Shown here: positions 1 to 7,933 of the stretch, one piece after another
How positions within the stretch are numbered: position 1 is the stretch's first letter
Layout: each line of letters begins with the position of its first letter
Source of the DNA: WQUF01 sp031549885
Lineage (GTDB): Bacteria; Bacillota; Clostridia; Clostridiales; Clostridiaceae
Assembly (NCBI GenBank): GCA_031549885.1
Contig: JAVBPD010000151.1
Span: 1 to 24,475, forward strand
Direction of reading: 5' to 3'
DNA length: 24,475 bases
Made by a program: the position numbers and the translations under genes
Notes under the pieces: model-generated
Seen by the model: the letters and a program-made list of their open reading frames with translations, nothing else
What the model was told of the DNA's origin: nothing
Database searches by the model: none

Positions 1-81
1 ATTCTCACCTTCAGAAACTTCAAGATTAATGCCCATTTTAGCCATATTATTTTTAAGATTTAAAAGACCATTATTGCTCAT
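1..81 (-). CDS. 5' end of an unrecognised protein (runs off the window)
   Basis: Only the first 27 codons lie in the window. The minus strand has an AGGAG ribosome site at 88-92, six bases from an ATG at 79-81, and the frame stays open to the left edge. The visible start reads MSNNGLLNLKNNMAKMGINL, hydrophilic with no signal peptide. It is divergent from the kinase-like gene at 204, so 82-203 must hold both promoters. I do not recognise the family. The ribosome site and open frame make a real gene likely. Confidence 0.6.
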   Translation of the reverse strand, partial: MSNNGLLNLKNNMAKMGINLEVSEGEN

Positions 82-158
82 TTATTGCTCCTAATATTAA
101 TCATTACTAAATGTATATTTTTAAATATATAAAAATATTACCTCAATGTTATAAATGT

Positions 159-164
159 TATAAT
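159..164 (+). promoter_or_regulatory. Possible -10 box for the kinase-like gene
   Basis: A perfect TATAAT lies about 40 bases before the chosen start of the kinase-like gene. It sits in a short repeated stretch (two copies of ATGTTAT-like sequence). No good -35 hexamer is seen at 17 bases; the nearest candidates are poor. In such AT-rich DNA a lone -10 match is weak evidence. Confidence 0.3.
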
Positions 165-203
165 GGTAGCATTGAATTATTATAGTGGAAAAGGTGATTG
201 TTT

Positions 204-1133
204 ATGCTAAATTTATTCTCTTATGAAATAAATAATTGGGATGATTGGAGCGAAGTGTTCCAATCCATATATTATTTTGAGCCCATTATTAAATATATTT
301 TTCATAAAGAAAAATTACCATTTAATAAAATAGAAAAATGCCAGCCTGGTACAAATGCTGTATTTAAAGTTGGAAATTGCGTAATTAAAATTTTTGCACC
401 AAAAGAATCTGGAATAGATAATGCAAAAGATTATGATTCTGAAGTTTTTATGATGGATAGGATGAAAAGTTTAGATATACCAAGCCCTAAAATTATATTA
501 AAGGATTTCATAGATGATAAATACAGGTTTTTGTATATAATTATGCAATATATAGATGGTATAGAATTTTCTAAGGCTAAAGATTCTCTATCATTTGACG
601 AAAGGTTAATAATTGGACAAAAATTGAGGCAAATTACAGATAAAATTAATATAGAAATAGATTCAAATAATAACATTGAAAAAATAAATAAAAGCTTAAT
701 AGGAAAACATACCTGGAGTAGCTTTGACGAAAAATTTAAAACACAAAGGCTTAAATATATAAATTCTAAATTAAATTATAAATATCAATATGTCCTTGTC
801 CATGGAGACTTAAATGGGGATAATATAGTTATAAATAACGATGATGTATATATATTAGACTTTGCAGATACTAAAATTGCTCCAGTCATTTATGAATATG
901 CTGTTGTTGCATGTGAATTATTTAAGTTTAATAAGCCATTTATGGAAGGTTTCTTTGGAGACTATAACGTAGAGGAAATAACTGATATATGCTTTAATGG
1001 GTTGTTAATTCATGATTTTGGAGGTCATATAATAACAGATTGTTTTGGCCCTGTTAAAAATATTTTAAGCTTAGACTATTTGAAAAATTTAATTTATAAT
1101 TTAATAGCTGATGAAAAAAGAAAATCCCAGTAA
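204..1133 (+). CDS. APH-fold phosphotransferase family protein
   Basis: Predicted cytoplasmic kinase-like protein of 309 residues in the aminoglycoside/choline phosphotransferase fold. The catalytic loop is visible as HGDLNGDN, with the catalytic Asp at residue 202 and the metal-binding Asn a few residues on. The second metal-binding Asp is in LDFADT (Asp219). An N-terminal-lobe Lys in VIKIF is the likely ATP-binding Lys, and IIMQYIDG fits the hinge. I chose the ATG at 204 rather than an in-frame TTG at 198 because AAGGTG at 191-196 is seven bases from it. The substrate cannot be read from sequence: the fold covers antibiotic, choline, homoserine, methylthioribose and spore-coat CotS-like kinases. 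It is flanked by two unrecognised minus-strand genes, so context does not help. The fold is confident; resistance should not be assumed. Confidence 0.8.
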   Translation: MLNLFSYEINNWDDWSEVFQSIYYFEPIIKYIFHKEKLPFNKIEKCQPGTNAVFKVGNCVIKIFAPKESGIDNAKDYDSEVFMMDRMKSLDIPSPKIILKDFIDDKYRFLYIIMQYIDGIEFSKAKDSLSFDERLIIGQKLRQITDKINIEIDSNNNIEKINKSLIGKHTWSSFDEKFKTQRLKYINSKLNYKYQYVLVHGDLNGDNIVINNDDVYILDFADTKIAPVIYEYAVVACELFKFNKPFMEGFFGDYNVEEITDICFNGLLIHDFGGHIITDCFGPVKNILSLDYLKNLIYNLIADEKRKSQ

Positions 1134-1142
1134 AATTACTGG
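1127..1142. terminator. Short hairpin at the end of the kinase-like gene
   Basis: A perfect inverted repeat, CCAGTA with TACTGG around a four-base AT loop, overlaps the stop codon of the kinase-like gene and lies just before the end of the convergent minus-strand gene. The downstream T-run on the plus strand is poor (AACTATTTT), so termination may be weak. Confidence 0.35.
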
Positions 1143-1164
1143 AACTATTTTAGATAAATGAAAC

Positions 1165-1851
1165 CTAACAATTAAGTGCTTTAAGGATATGCGCATCTTC
1201 ATATGTAGATAATCTATTTATAAAATTTTGATTATAAAATTTTCTTTGCTCGTTAATATTATTTAAAACATTTGAATAAACAAACTCTCTTATTTTAGTG
1301 CTGTCATTATTGCTCAAAAGTGAAGCATATATTTTTTTTTGCTCATCTATAAATTGATTTGCTTCATTGTTTAAACCAATATTATTTGAAAACAAACTAA
1401 AGTATTTTTTGCCCATTTCAACATCATCGCATAGAAAGCACATTATCATTTTATAATAATTAAATTTCCACACATTATACTTCGCTTGTAGAATTTGTTC
1501 TTTTGCGTAAAACAAGTTGCGAAACTTTCTATAATCAAGAGCTTTATTAAGTGAAATTTGCATAAGATTCATTAAATTGCTATAAAAATCATCTATATTA
1601 TTATATTTTACGCTGATTTGCTCTTTCAAAAAATCAAATGTAAAAATTTTTTTACTGTACCACAAAAAATTTAAGCCAATATTTAAAAATATTTCTTTTT
1701 CTTCAGATGAACTTATGAATTCGATAATAGTTAAAAACCAATTGTTGTCATCTATCCATGTTAATGTATTTTCTTTTTGAAAAATATCATAAGGTTCAAG
1801 TTTAATGTTACCTGCTTTTAAAATTAATCTATCAAATTCTTTATCAACCAT
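1165..1851 (-). CDS. Unrecognised protein, 228 residues
   Basis: I do not recognise this protein. The start is the ATG at 1849-1851, five bases after an AGGTG ribosome site; an in-frame TTG at 1864-1866 would add five residues but lacks such a site. The product is predicted soluble, with no signal peptide or membrane segment, and is rich in Asn, Lys, Phe, Leu, Ile and Tyr. The aromatic-rich, mostly helical-looking middle (residues about 60-200) could be a helical-repeat scaffold, but no motif confirms it. There is a single Cys pair in a MIMCFLCDD-like stretch and a terminal Cys. It is divergent from sigK across a palindrome-rich gap and convergent with the kinase-like gene. Codon use matches its neighbours, and the clean frame and ribosome site support a real gene. 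Confidence 0.65.
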   Translation of the reverse strand: MVDKEFDRLILKAGNIKLEPYDIFQKENTLTWIDDNNWFLTIIEFISSSEEKEIFLNIGLNFLWYSKKIFTFDFLKEQISVKYNNIDDFYSNLMNLMQISLNKALDYRKFRNLFYAKEQILQAKYNVWKFNYYKMIMCFLCDDVEMGKKYFSLFSNNIGLNNEANQFIDEQKKIYASLLSNNDSTKIREFVYSNVLNNINEQRKFYNQNFINRLSTYEDAHILKALNC

Positions 1852-1887
1852 AATCACACCTGCCAATGCTTAGTTGTTTTACTTTAT

Positions 1888-2099
1888 ATGCAATTAATTA
1901 ATTTTTAAATTAATTATAAGTGCATTTGGATTTTATAAGAAAAAAAGTTTCTTGTTATGTGAAAAAATTGAATCAAAACATAGATATCATGAATATTTAT
2001 CAAAAAAATTTATTTTTATGATAAATATTATAAAAAATTTTTAAGTTTTATTAAACATATTAAAAATATTATGTTTATTTCGAAATTTTTTTAATATGT
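1888..2099. repeat. Three AT-rich inverted repeats upstream of sigK
   Basis: This gene-free stretch of more than 300 bases (1852-2170) holds three successive dyads. The first has outer arms ATGCA/TGCAT (1888-1892 and 1921-1925) around a nine-base AT dyad. The second is a perfect 11-base pair of arms, AATATTTATCA and TGATAAATATT (1992-2002 and 2019-2029). The third is a perfect 12-base pair, ACATATTAAAAA and TTTTTAATATGT (2055-2066 and 2088-2099). They could be operators, terminator-like structures or composition-driven palindromes. No coding potential is seen. Confidence 0.5.
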
Positions 2100-2112
2100 C
2101 AACGAAATTTAA

Positions 2113-2140
2113 GTATTTTACTAGTAGCATAAAACATATT
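2113..2140 (+). promoter_or_regulatory. Possible sigma-E-type promoter for sigK
   Basis: GTATTTTA (2113-2120) and CATATT (2135-2140) are separated by 14 bases, resembling the mother-cell sigma-E consensus (about -35 ATATT, 14 bases, -10 CATAnnnT). Mother-cell expression of sigK by sigma-E is established in Bacillus and clostridia, so context fits. The match is imperfect and the region is very AT-rich. Confidence 0.3.
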
Positions 2141-2170
2141 TATATATTAAGCAGTTTTTGGAGGATAAAT

Positions 2171-2863
2171 ATGCTACTATTAGATAGTATATACACCATG
2201 TTTGAATCTCTAGTTTTTTTGACATCATTTATATCAAGCAGTAAATCATTTCCACAGCCATTAAATCCTGATGAAGAAAAATATCATCTTGAAAGATTAA
2301 AAGAAGGAAATCTTGAATCAAAATCTATTTTAATAGAGAGGAACTTAAGGCTTGTTGCACATGTGGTGAAAAAATATAATAATGAAAATAGAGAAGTGGA
2401 AGATTTGATTTCAATTGGCACAATAGGATTAATTAAAGCTATAGATTCTTATAAAGTATCTAAAGGAACTAAGCTTGCAACATATGCAGCTAAATGTATT
2501 GAAAATGAAATTTTAATGGTAATAAGAAATAGCAAAAAGACAAAGAATGATATGTATTTACAAGACACTATTGGTTTTGATAGAGAAGGAAATGAAATAA
2601 GTTTAATTGATGTTTTAGGTACAAACGGTGACACAGTAATGGAAACGGTTGAAAACAGGATTGAAATAAAAAGATTATATGAGATGATTGGAGAGATTCT
2701 AACAGAACGAGAAAGAAAAGTAATAGAAATGAGATATGGCTTGAATAATAAGAATATGCAAACCCAAAGAGAAATAGCAAAAATTTTATCTATATCAAGA
2801 TCTTATGTATCAAGAATTGAAAAAAAGGCTTTAAGTAAGTTATTTGCTGCTATTGAAAATTAG
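2171..2863 (+). CDS. sigK: RNA polymerase sporulation sigma factor, pro-sigma-K
   Basis: Late mother-cell sigma factor that directs spore coat and maturation genes. The 230-residue frame starts at an ATG six bases after GGAGG (2160-2164). Residues 1 to about 25 form a hydrophobic pro-sequence (MLLLDSIYTMFESLVFLTSF) followed by the FPQPL junction seen in B. subtilis pro-sigma-K. Region 2 is clear (NLRLVAHVVKKY, DLISIGTIGLIKAIDSY, GTKLATYAAKCIENEILM) and region 4 ends in a helix-turn-helix (TQREIAKILSISRSYVSRIE). In the family the pro-sequence tethers the protein to the membrane until SpoIVFB-type cleavage. The gene is continuous: no skin-type insertion splits it. It is convergent with the abrB-like gene. 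Assignment is confident; sigma-E is the nearest relative but lacks this start and spacing. Confidence 0.93.
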   Translation: MLLLDSIYTMFESLVFLTSFISSSKSFPQPLNPDEEKYHLERLKEGNLESKSILIERNLRLVAHVVKKYNNENREVEDLISIGTIGLIKAIDSYKVSKGTKLATYAAKCIENEILMVIRNSKKTKNDMYLQDTIGFDREGNEISLIDVLGTNGDTVMETVENRIEIKRLYEMIGEILTERERKVIEMRYGLNNKNMQTQREIAKILSISRSYVSRIEKKALSKLFAAIEN

Positions 2864-2871
2864 TTTTTAAA

Positions 2872-2910
2872 AAGGTTAATTTATATATGAATTTAATGTA
2901 AATTAACCTT
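2872..2910. terminator. Perfect 12-bp hairpin between sigK and abrB
   Basis: AAGGTTAATTTA (2872-2883) and TAAATTAACCTT (2899-2910) pair perfectly around a 15-base loop, nine bases after the sigK stop. There is little T-run on the plus strand; on the minus strand TTTAAAAA follows. It probably ends sigK transcription or acts as a second stop for the abrB transcript. Confidence 0.5.
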
Positions 2911-2926
2911 CCATTTAAAATATAAA

Positions 2927-2953
2927 AAAGATAGGTGTAAAATACCTATCTTT
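2927..2953 (-). terminator. Rho-independent terminator of the abrB-like gene
   Basis: A perfect 10-bp stem, AAAGATAGGT and ACCTATCTTT around a seven-base loop, is followed on the minus strand by a run of six T. It lies about 20 bases past the abrB-like stop codon, the expected position. On the plus strand the trailing T-run is only three bases. Confidence 0.75.
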
Positions 2954-2975
2954 GGTGAAAAGATTACAGCATTAA

Positions 2976-3224
2976 TTAAAATCTTTCATTTTTAATTATA
3001 TTTAAACAATTTTCACAAATGTTTTTACCTTTAAAGTTTTCAACATTTCTTGCATCCCCACAAAAAACGCATGCAGGTTCATATTTCTTGAGAATTATTT
3101 GATCCCCATCTACATAAATTTCTAATGCATCTTTGATTTCAATATTAAGCGTCCTTCTTAACTCGATTGGCAACACTATTCTACCAAGCTCATCTACTTT
3201 CCTTACGATACCTGTTGACTTCAT
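2976..3224 (-). CDS. AbrB-family transition-state regulator with Cys-rich tail
   Basis: Small DNA-binding regulator of 82 residues. Residues 1-47 match the AbrB/SpoVT swapped-hairpin domain (STGIVRKVDELGRIVLPIEL, then a DALEIYVDGDQIILKKY strand). Residues about 52-74 contain CVFCGDA and ICENCL, two CxxC pairs forming a probable zinc ribbon, an arrangement known in clostridial AbrB homologues. The ATG is preceded by a TAGGGGGT ribosome site. In the family such proteins repress post-exponential and sporulation genes during growth, so a position opposite sigK is suggestive but proves nothing about targets. It has its own terminator. The candidate promoter is an extended -10 at 3348-3356. Which of several AbrB paralogues this is cannot be decided. 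Confidence 0.88.
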   Translation of the reverse strand: MKSTGIVRKVDELGRIVLPIELRRTLNIEIKDALEIYVDGDQIILKKYEPACVFCGDARNVENFKGKNICENCLNIIKNERF

Positions 3225-3547
3225 AAAAAAATACCCCCTAAAAACTAAAATAAATTAATTTCATTGTTTAAATCAATTTATATCTAATATATATATTAAA
3301 AAGATAAAAACAATTTTTGAATACTTATTACCTATATTGCAATTTTTATTATAGCACATAAGCCTAGTAAAAGAACATATTTTATTCTTATAGAATATTT
3401 TTTTTGTTGCGAAATAACCCAGAATTGATAAAAATTTAAAGTTTTGGTCATTTTATTAACATATAATTGATATAATCATTCTTAAAGGTCGTCCAAATAG
3501 CTTAAATATAAAATAATAAAGTAAATATATGAATGGGAGGAATTATT
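3225..3547. other. Intergenic region between divergent abrB-like and mntP genes
   Basis: This gap of more than 300 bases holds no credible gene. On the minus strand a TGCTATAAT extended -10 (plus-strand complement at 3348-3356) is the best abrB promoter; a second choice is TTGTTT/TATATT nearer the gene. On the plus strand a perfect TATAAT lies at 3471-3476, before mntP, without a good -35. A small palindrome, ATTCT/AGAAT, lies around 3384-3396. I looked for the manganese-sensing yybP-ykoY riboswitch often found before mntP and saw no conserved segments. Confidence 0.45.
3348..3356 (-). promoter_or_regulatory. Extended -10 promoter candidate for the abrB-like gene
   Basis: On the minus strand the sequence TGCTATAAT combines an upstream TG with a perfect -10 box. 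The -35 position is poor, which extended -10 promoters can tolerate. It implies a leader of over 100 bases. The same nine-base motif occurs before ndoAI and selD. Confidence 0.4.
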
Positions 3548-4102
3548 TTGTCATTATTTGAACTGTTTTCTATAGCAATCGCTCTATCCCTTGATGCATT
3601 TGGGGTAGCTATTTCCATTGGATTAAGGTATATATTGACTGTTAATAAAAAAATATTTTTTATAGTTTCATTTGGTTTTTTTCAATTTTTACTTGCAGCT
3701 TCTGGTTTATTAATTGGCAAACTTTTTAATCAATATATTTTTTTGGTTCCAGATCTTATATCTGGAATTATTGTAATGATAATTGGAATTTTAATGATTA
3801 AAGAAGCTTTTCAAAATAATGAAGAATCAATAATAATGAAACCAGGTATATTTATAATATTAGGAATATCAGTAAGCATAGATGCACTGATGATTGGATT
3901 TACAGTCATTAGCAAAGCTACTTTTTTATACTTAGGTGTTATACATACTTTATTTATAGGATTAATTACTTTAATAATGACTATTATAGCATTTTTTATT
4001 GCAAAATATTTAAAAAAGATTGAAATTGTGGAAAAGTATTCTCAATATCTTGGTGGTATAATTCTAATACTATTTGGATTAAAAATGATGATTTTTGGTT
4101 AG
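3548..4102 (+). CDS. mntP: MntP-like manganese efflux membrane protein
   Basis: Small polytopic membrane protein of 184 residues with about six transmembrane helices arranged as two related halves. Each half carries the family signature with a membrane-embedded acidic residue: LSLDAFGVAIS near the N-terminus and SVSIDALMIGF in the second half. Known members export Mn2+ and protect against manganese excess. The start is a TTG at 3548, seven bases after GGGAGG; an in-frame ATG at 3533 would overlap that ribosome site. The related sporulation protein YtaF is an alternative, but the SFGFFQFLLAASGLLIGKL segment looks more like MntP. It stands alone, upstream of proC, with a weak 8-bp dyad (4109-4116 with 4138-4145) after it. 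No metal-sensing leader was recognised. Confidence 0.8.
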   Translation: MSLFELFSIAIALSLDAFGVAISIGLRYILTVNKKIFFIVSFGFFQFLLAASGLLIGKLFNQYIFLVPDLISGIIVMIIGILMIKEAFQNNEESIIMKPGIFIILGISVSIDALMIGFTVISKATFLYLGVIHTLFIGLITLIMTIIAFFIAKYLKKIEIVEKYSQYLGGIILILFGLKMMIFG

Positions 4103-4169
4103 CTATAGAATATGACATATTTTTATTTTATAATTGAGTCATGTTATTTTAAATACAAGGGGGATAATT

Positions 4170-4991
4170 ATGAAATTGGGATTTATTGGAGCTGGAAACA
4201 TGGGAAAAGCTCTTATTTCTGGTATTGCAAAAAGTGGATATATAAACCCATGTGACATTTATGCCATTGATCATAATGTTAATAAATGCGATGATTTAAA
4301 ATTTACATTTGGCATAAAAATACTAAAAAATATTAAACAAATATGTGCTAATTGTGATATAATAATTCTTTCTGTAAAACCTAATGCGTATAAAAGCGTT
4401 ATGGAGGAAATTAAAGATGTATGCGATGAAAGTTCATTAAAGTGCAAAATTATAGTTTCCATAGCTGCAGGTATATCCATAGATTATATGGAAAAGATAT
4501 TTATAAATGATGTAAAAATAGTGAAAGCTATGCCAAATACTTCAGCTATGGTTTCTGAGAGCATGACAGGAATATGCAAAAATAAAAATGTTACAGATGA
4601 AGAGCTTGAAAGTGTATTTAAGATATTTGAATGTGTAGGTAAATGCAAGATAATTACAGAAAAAATAATGGATATAGTGCCAGGAGTAAGCGGGTCTTCA
4701 CCTGCATATGTATACATGTTTATAGAAGCTCTTGCTGATGGTGCAGTTCTAGAAGGAATGAAAAGAGATGATGCTTATTTTTTTGCATCTCAAGCAGTTC
4801 TTGGCGCAGCTAAAATGATTTTAGAAAGTGGAAAGCATCCAGGTGAACTTAAAGACATGGTGTGCTCCCCTGGAGGAACTACCATTGAAGCTATATACTC
4901 TTTAGAGAGGGACAATTTTAGAGGAGCTGTTATGAAAGCTGTAAAGAAGTGCACTGAAAAAAATAAAATAATGTCTTTAAATAATAAATAG
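4170..4991 (+). CDS. proC: Pyrroline-5-carboxylate reductase
   Basis: Catalyses the last step of proline synthesis, reducing 1-pyrroline-5-carboxylate with NAD(P)H in the cytoplasm. The 273-residue length is typical. The N-terminal Rossmann motif is GFIGAGNMGKALI, followed by VSIAAGIS, the MPNTSAMV loop and the C-terminal signature stretch (SGSSPAYVYMFIEALADGAV, then the SPGGTTIEAI active-site loop). The start is an ATG with AAGGGGGAT five to six bases upstream; a longer frame from 4134 lacks such a site. The stop overlaps the ribosome site of the next gene, so the two are probably co-transcribed. No other proline genes are in the window. The only oddity is its pairing with a peptidase, which may reflect peptide-derived amino acid metabolism. 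Confidence 0.95.
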   Translation: MKLGFIGAGNMGKALISGIAKSGYINPCDIYAIDHNVNKCDDLKFTFGIKILKNIKQICANCDIIILSVKPNAYKSVMEEIKDVCDESSLKCKIIVSIAAGISIDYMEKIFINDVKIVKAMPNTSAMVSESMTGICKNKNVTDEELESVFKIFECVGKCKIITEKIMDIVPGVSGSSPAYVYMFIEALADGAVLEGMKRDDAYFFASQAVLGAAKMILESGKHPGELKDMVCSPGGTTIEAIYSLERDNFRGAVMKAVKKCTEKNKIMSLNNK

Positions 4992-5000
4992 GAGGTTATG

Positions 5001-7922
5001 ATGGAATTAGGTAATATTTACAATGGTTTTAAATTAAAAGATAAAAAAGATATTAAAGAGATTGGGTCAATTGGATATTTATTTGAACATGAAAAAACTG
5101 GAGCGAGGCTTTTATATTTAAATAACAATGATGATAATAAGGTATTTGGAATTGCATTTAGAACTCCACCAACAGATAGTACAGGTGTAAGCCATATTTT
5201 AGAGCATACTGTATTAAATGGGTCAAGAAAATATCCAGTAAAAGAGCCTTTTGTAGAGCTTTTAAAGGGTTCACTTTCAACATTTTTAAATGCCATGACA
5301 TATTCAGATAAAACTGTTTATCCTGTGGCAAGCAGAAATGATAAAGATTTTAACAATCTTATGGATGTTTATTTAGATGGAGTATTTTATCCAAATATTT
5401 ATAATAATAAACTCACCTTTATGCAAGAAGGCTGGCATTATGAACTTGAGAGCCCAGAATCAGAATTAATTTATAAAGGTGTCGTTTATAACGAAATGAA
5501 AGGAGCTTTTTCATCTCCTGAATCTGTTTTATTTAGAAGAATTCAACAAAGCTTATTTGGAAACGGTACATATAATGTTGAATCAGGTGGAGATCCTGAT
5601 TATATACCAGATCTTACTTATGAAAATTTTATTGAATTTCATAGGAAATACTATCATCCTTCAAATAGCTACACTTTCTTATATGGAAATATGGATATTG
5701 AAGAAAAATTAAAATATATAGATGAAGAATATTTTTCTAAATTTGATAAAATTCAAGTTAATTCCAACATAGAGTATGAAACTGAAACTGAAAATTTAAA
5801 GGATTTTAATTATTCATATTCAATTACGACTAATGAAACTAAAGAGGATAAAACTTATCTTTCTTTAAATTATGTTTTAGACAATACTTCATCTTGCGAA
5901 AATACTTTAGCATTTAGCATGCTTGAAGATATTCTCTTTGAAATGCCTTCTTCACCATTAAAGAATGCCTTTATTGAGGCTGATCTTGGTAAAGATATAT
6001 TTGGGTATTTTGATTCAGAAATTAAATATTGCACTTTTGGAGCAGTGGTTAAAAATTCTGAAGGGGCTAAAAAAGAAAAATTTAAAGAAGTATTTTTTAA
6101 AACATTAAATGAAATAGTAGAAAATGGACTGGATAAAAAGCTTATAGAAGGTGTAGTAAATTATAAAGAATTTAAATTAAGAGAAGCAAATTTTGGAGGA
6201 TATCCAAAGGGCATAATTTATGGTTTAAGAAGTTTAACATCTTGGCTATATGAGGATGACCCATATGAGCATCTATTCTTTGAAGAAGCTTTAAATAATA
6301 TTAAATCTAACATGTTTAACGGTTATTTTGAAAAAATAATAAAAGATAAAATTTTAGATTGCAATCATAGCATATTTTTAACTTTATCACCTGAAAGTGG
6401 ATTAAATGATAAGAAAGAAAGCGAATTATCAAAAAAACTTTCACAAGTTAAAAATTCTCTATCTGAAAGCGATTTAAATGAAATAATAATAAATACAAAA
6501 ACTTTGATTAAAAGGCAAGAGGAGCAGGATACAAAAGAAGCTTTAGATACACTTCCAAAATTGCAAATTGATGATATAAATAAAGAAATTGAAAAATATC
6601 CTATTGAAGTAAAAGAACTAAAAGACGGTGCCATTTTATATCATGATATTTTTACAAATGGAATTGCATATATAAACCTTTATTTTGATGGAAATGTTGT
6701 ATTAGAACAAGATATCCCATATTTAAGGTTAATTAGCTCCTTACTTGGGTACATAGACACAAAAAGCCATGATTATATGGAGTTTTCTAATGAAATAAAT
6801 ATTAACACCGGTGGCATCAATGCTAACATTGAAATTTATATAGATTATGCCAATGAAGATATATTAAAACCAAAACTTACAGTATCATCAAAGGTTTTAG
6901 TAAGCAAGTTAGATAGCTTTAAAAACATATTAACAGAGATGTTAATGGAAACTGAATTTAAAAATAAAAAAAGATGGATTGATATTTTAAATGAATTAAA
7001 ATCCAGAATGGAAATGGAATTTGTGTCAAATGGTCATTTGACTTCTTTTGAAAGAGCTTGGTCTTATATATCTAAAGCAGGAAAATATAGCGATTATATA
7101 AAGGGATTAGAATTTTATAACTTTATAACTGACATTCTTACTAATATAGAAACAAAATTTGATGAATATGCTGAAAAAATTAAAGATATATTTAATAATT
7201 TAATCAATAAGAACTCCATTGTGGTAGGGTTTACTTGTGATAAAATTCATAAAGAAGCAGTAGAGAACACTATTAATGATATATTAGATAAAATCCCAAG
7301 CTTTGATAGAAAAGATATAAATTTAGACTTAAAATTAGAAAAATTAAATGAGGGGTTAATAACATCTTCCCAAATACAATATGTGTCTTTAGTAAGTAAC
7401 TTTAAATCATTAGGCTATGATTATTCTGGTAAATTAAATGTTTTAAGAACCATAGTTAGCTTTGATTATTTGTGGAATAAAGTAAGAGTTATGGGAGGAG
7501 CTTATGGATGTTTTATTAATTTTTCAAGAAATGGTAAGTTTATTTTATCATCCTATAGAGATCCTAATTTAAAAGAAACCTTAAACGCATATTTAGGCTT
7601 AGCTTCTTATGTGGAAAACTATGAATGCCTTGATGATGAACTTACAAAAGCTATAATTGGAACTATAAGCAAATTAGATTATCCACTAACAGCATCTCAA
7701 AAAGGGGAAACTGCAGATGAACTATTTATTAGAAACATATCTAATGAGCTTCTTCAAAAAGAAAGGGATGAAGTTTTAAATATTTCTATTTACGATATAA
7801 GAGGACTATCTAATTTAATCAAAGATTGTTTAAATCAATATGGATTGTGTGTAATTGGCGGAGAAGAAAAAATAACTTCAAATAAAGATTTGTTTATGAA
7901 TATTGTGCAACTAATAAAGTAA
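5001..7922 (+). CDS. M16C zinc metallopeptidase, presequence-protease type
   Basis: Large (973-residue) soluble zinc peptidase of the M16C group that includes PreP and falcilysin, which degrade short peptides inside a closed chamber. The inverted zinc motif HxxEH is HILEH (His65, Glu68, His69), and the distal zinc ligand is probably Glu165 in VVYNEMKGAFSSPE. The M16C-associated middle domain and an inactive C-terminal half follow, the latter containing the substrate-binding R-x-x-G-A-Y-type signature (KVRVMGGAYGCF, around residues 825-840). No signal peptide is seen, so it is likely cytoplasmic. AGGAGG (4990-4995) is two bases from the ATG at 4998 and five from the ATG at 5001; I prefer the latter. 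It follows proC by about ten bases. Downstream is the inverted-repeat element ending in a T-run that may serve as terminator. Confidence 0.93.
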   Translation: MELGNIYNGFKLKDKKDIKEIGSIGYLFEHEKTGARLLYLNNNDDNKVFGIAFRTPPTDSTGVSHILEHTVLNGSRKYPVKEPFVELLKGSLSTFLNAMTYSDKTVYPVASRNDKDFNNLMDVYLDGVFYPNIYNNKLTFMQEGWHYELESPESELIYKGVVYNEMKGAFSSPESVLFRRIQQSLFGNGTYNVESGGDPDYIPDLTYENFIEFHRKYYHPSNSYTFLYGNMDIEEKLKYIDEEYFSKFDKIQVNSNIEYETETENLKDFNYSYSITTNETKEDKTYLSLNYVLDNTSSCENTLAFSMLEDILFEMPSSPLKNAFIEADLGKDIFGYFDSEIKYCTFGAVVKNSEGAKKEKFKEVFFKTLNEIVENGLDKKLIEGVVNYKEFKLREANFGGYPKGIIYGLRSLTSWLYEDDPYEHLFFEEALNNIKSNMFNGYFEKIIKDKILDCNHSIFLTLSPESGLNDKKESELSKKLSQVKNSLSESDLNEIIINTKTLIKRQEEQDTKEALDTLPKLQIDDINKEIEKYPIEVKELKDGAILYHDIFTNGIAYINLYFDGNVVLEQDIPYLRLISSLLGYIDTKSHDYMEFSNEININTGGINANIEIYIDYANEDILKPKLTVSSKVLVSKLDSFKNILTEMLMETEFKNKKRWIDILNELKSRMEMEFVSNGHLTSFERAWSYISKAGKYSDYIKGLEFYNFITDILTNIETKFDEYAEKIKDIFNNLINKNSIVVGFTCDKIHKEAVENTINDILDKIPSFDRKDINLDLKLEKLNEGLITSSQIQYVSLVSNFKSLGYDYSGKLNVLRTIVSFDYLWNKVRVMGGAYGCFINFSRNGKFILSSYRDPNLKETLNAYLGLASYVENYECLDDELTKAIIGTISKLDYPLTASQKGETADELFIRNISNELLQKERDEVLNISIYDIRGLSNLIKDCLNQYGLCVIGGEEKITSNKDLFMNIVQLIK

Positions 7923-7933
7923 TTGTAATAAAA

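Noticed and set aside
204..1133. Aminoglycoside resistance gene
   Set aside because: Only the fold-level kinase motifs are present; the family covers many substrates and there is no resistance context or mobile element.
2171..2863. Skin-type insertion or recombination site in sigK
   Set aside because: The coding sequence is continuous from pro-sequence to helix-turn-helix, and no recombinase gene or split is seen.
3400..3547. Possible manganese (yybP-ykoY) riboswitch before mntP
   Set aside because: The context is right, but the conserved paired and loop segments of this riboswitch are not visible in the leader.
4109..4145. Terminator after mntP
   Set aside because: An 8-bp dyad with one G-U pair and a 21-base loop exists, but it is weak and has a poor T-run, so it was only mentioned under mntP.
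6365..6634. Antisense open frames inside the peptidase gene and similar ones inside other genes
   Set aside because: They lie opposite strongly conserved coding sequence, lack ribosome sites and have skewed composition; they are shadows.
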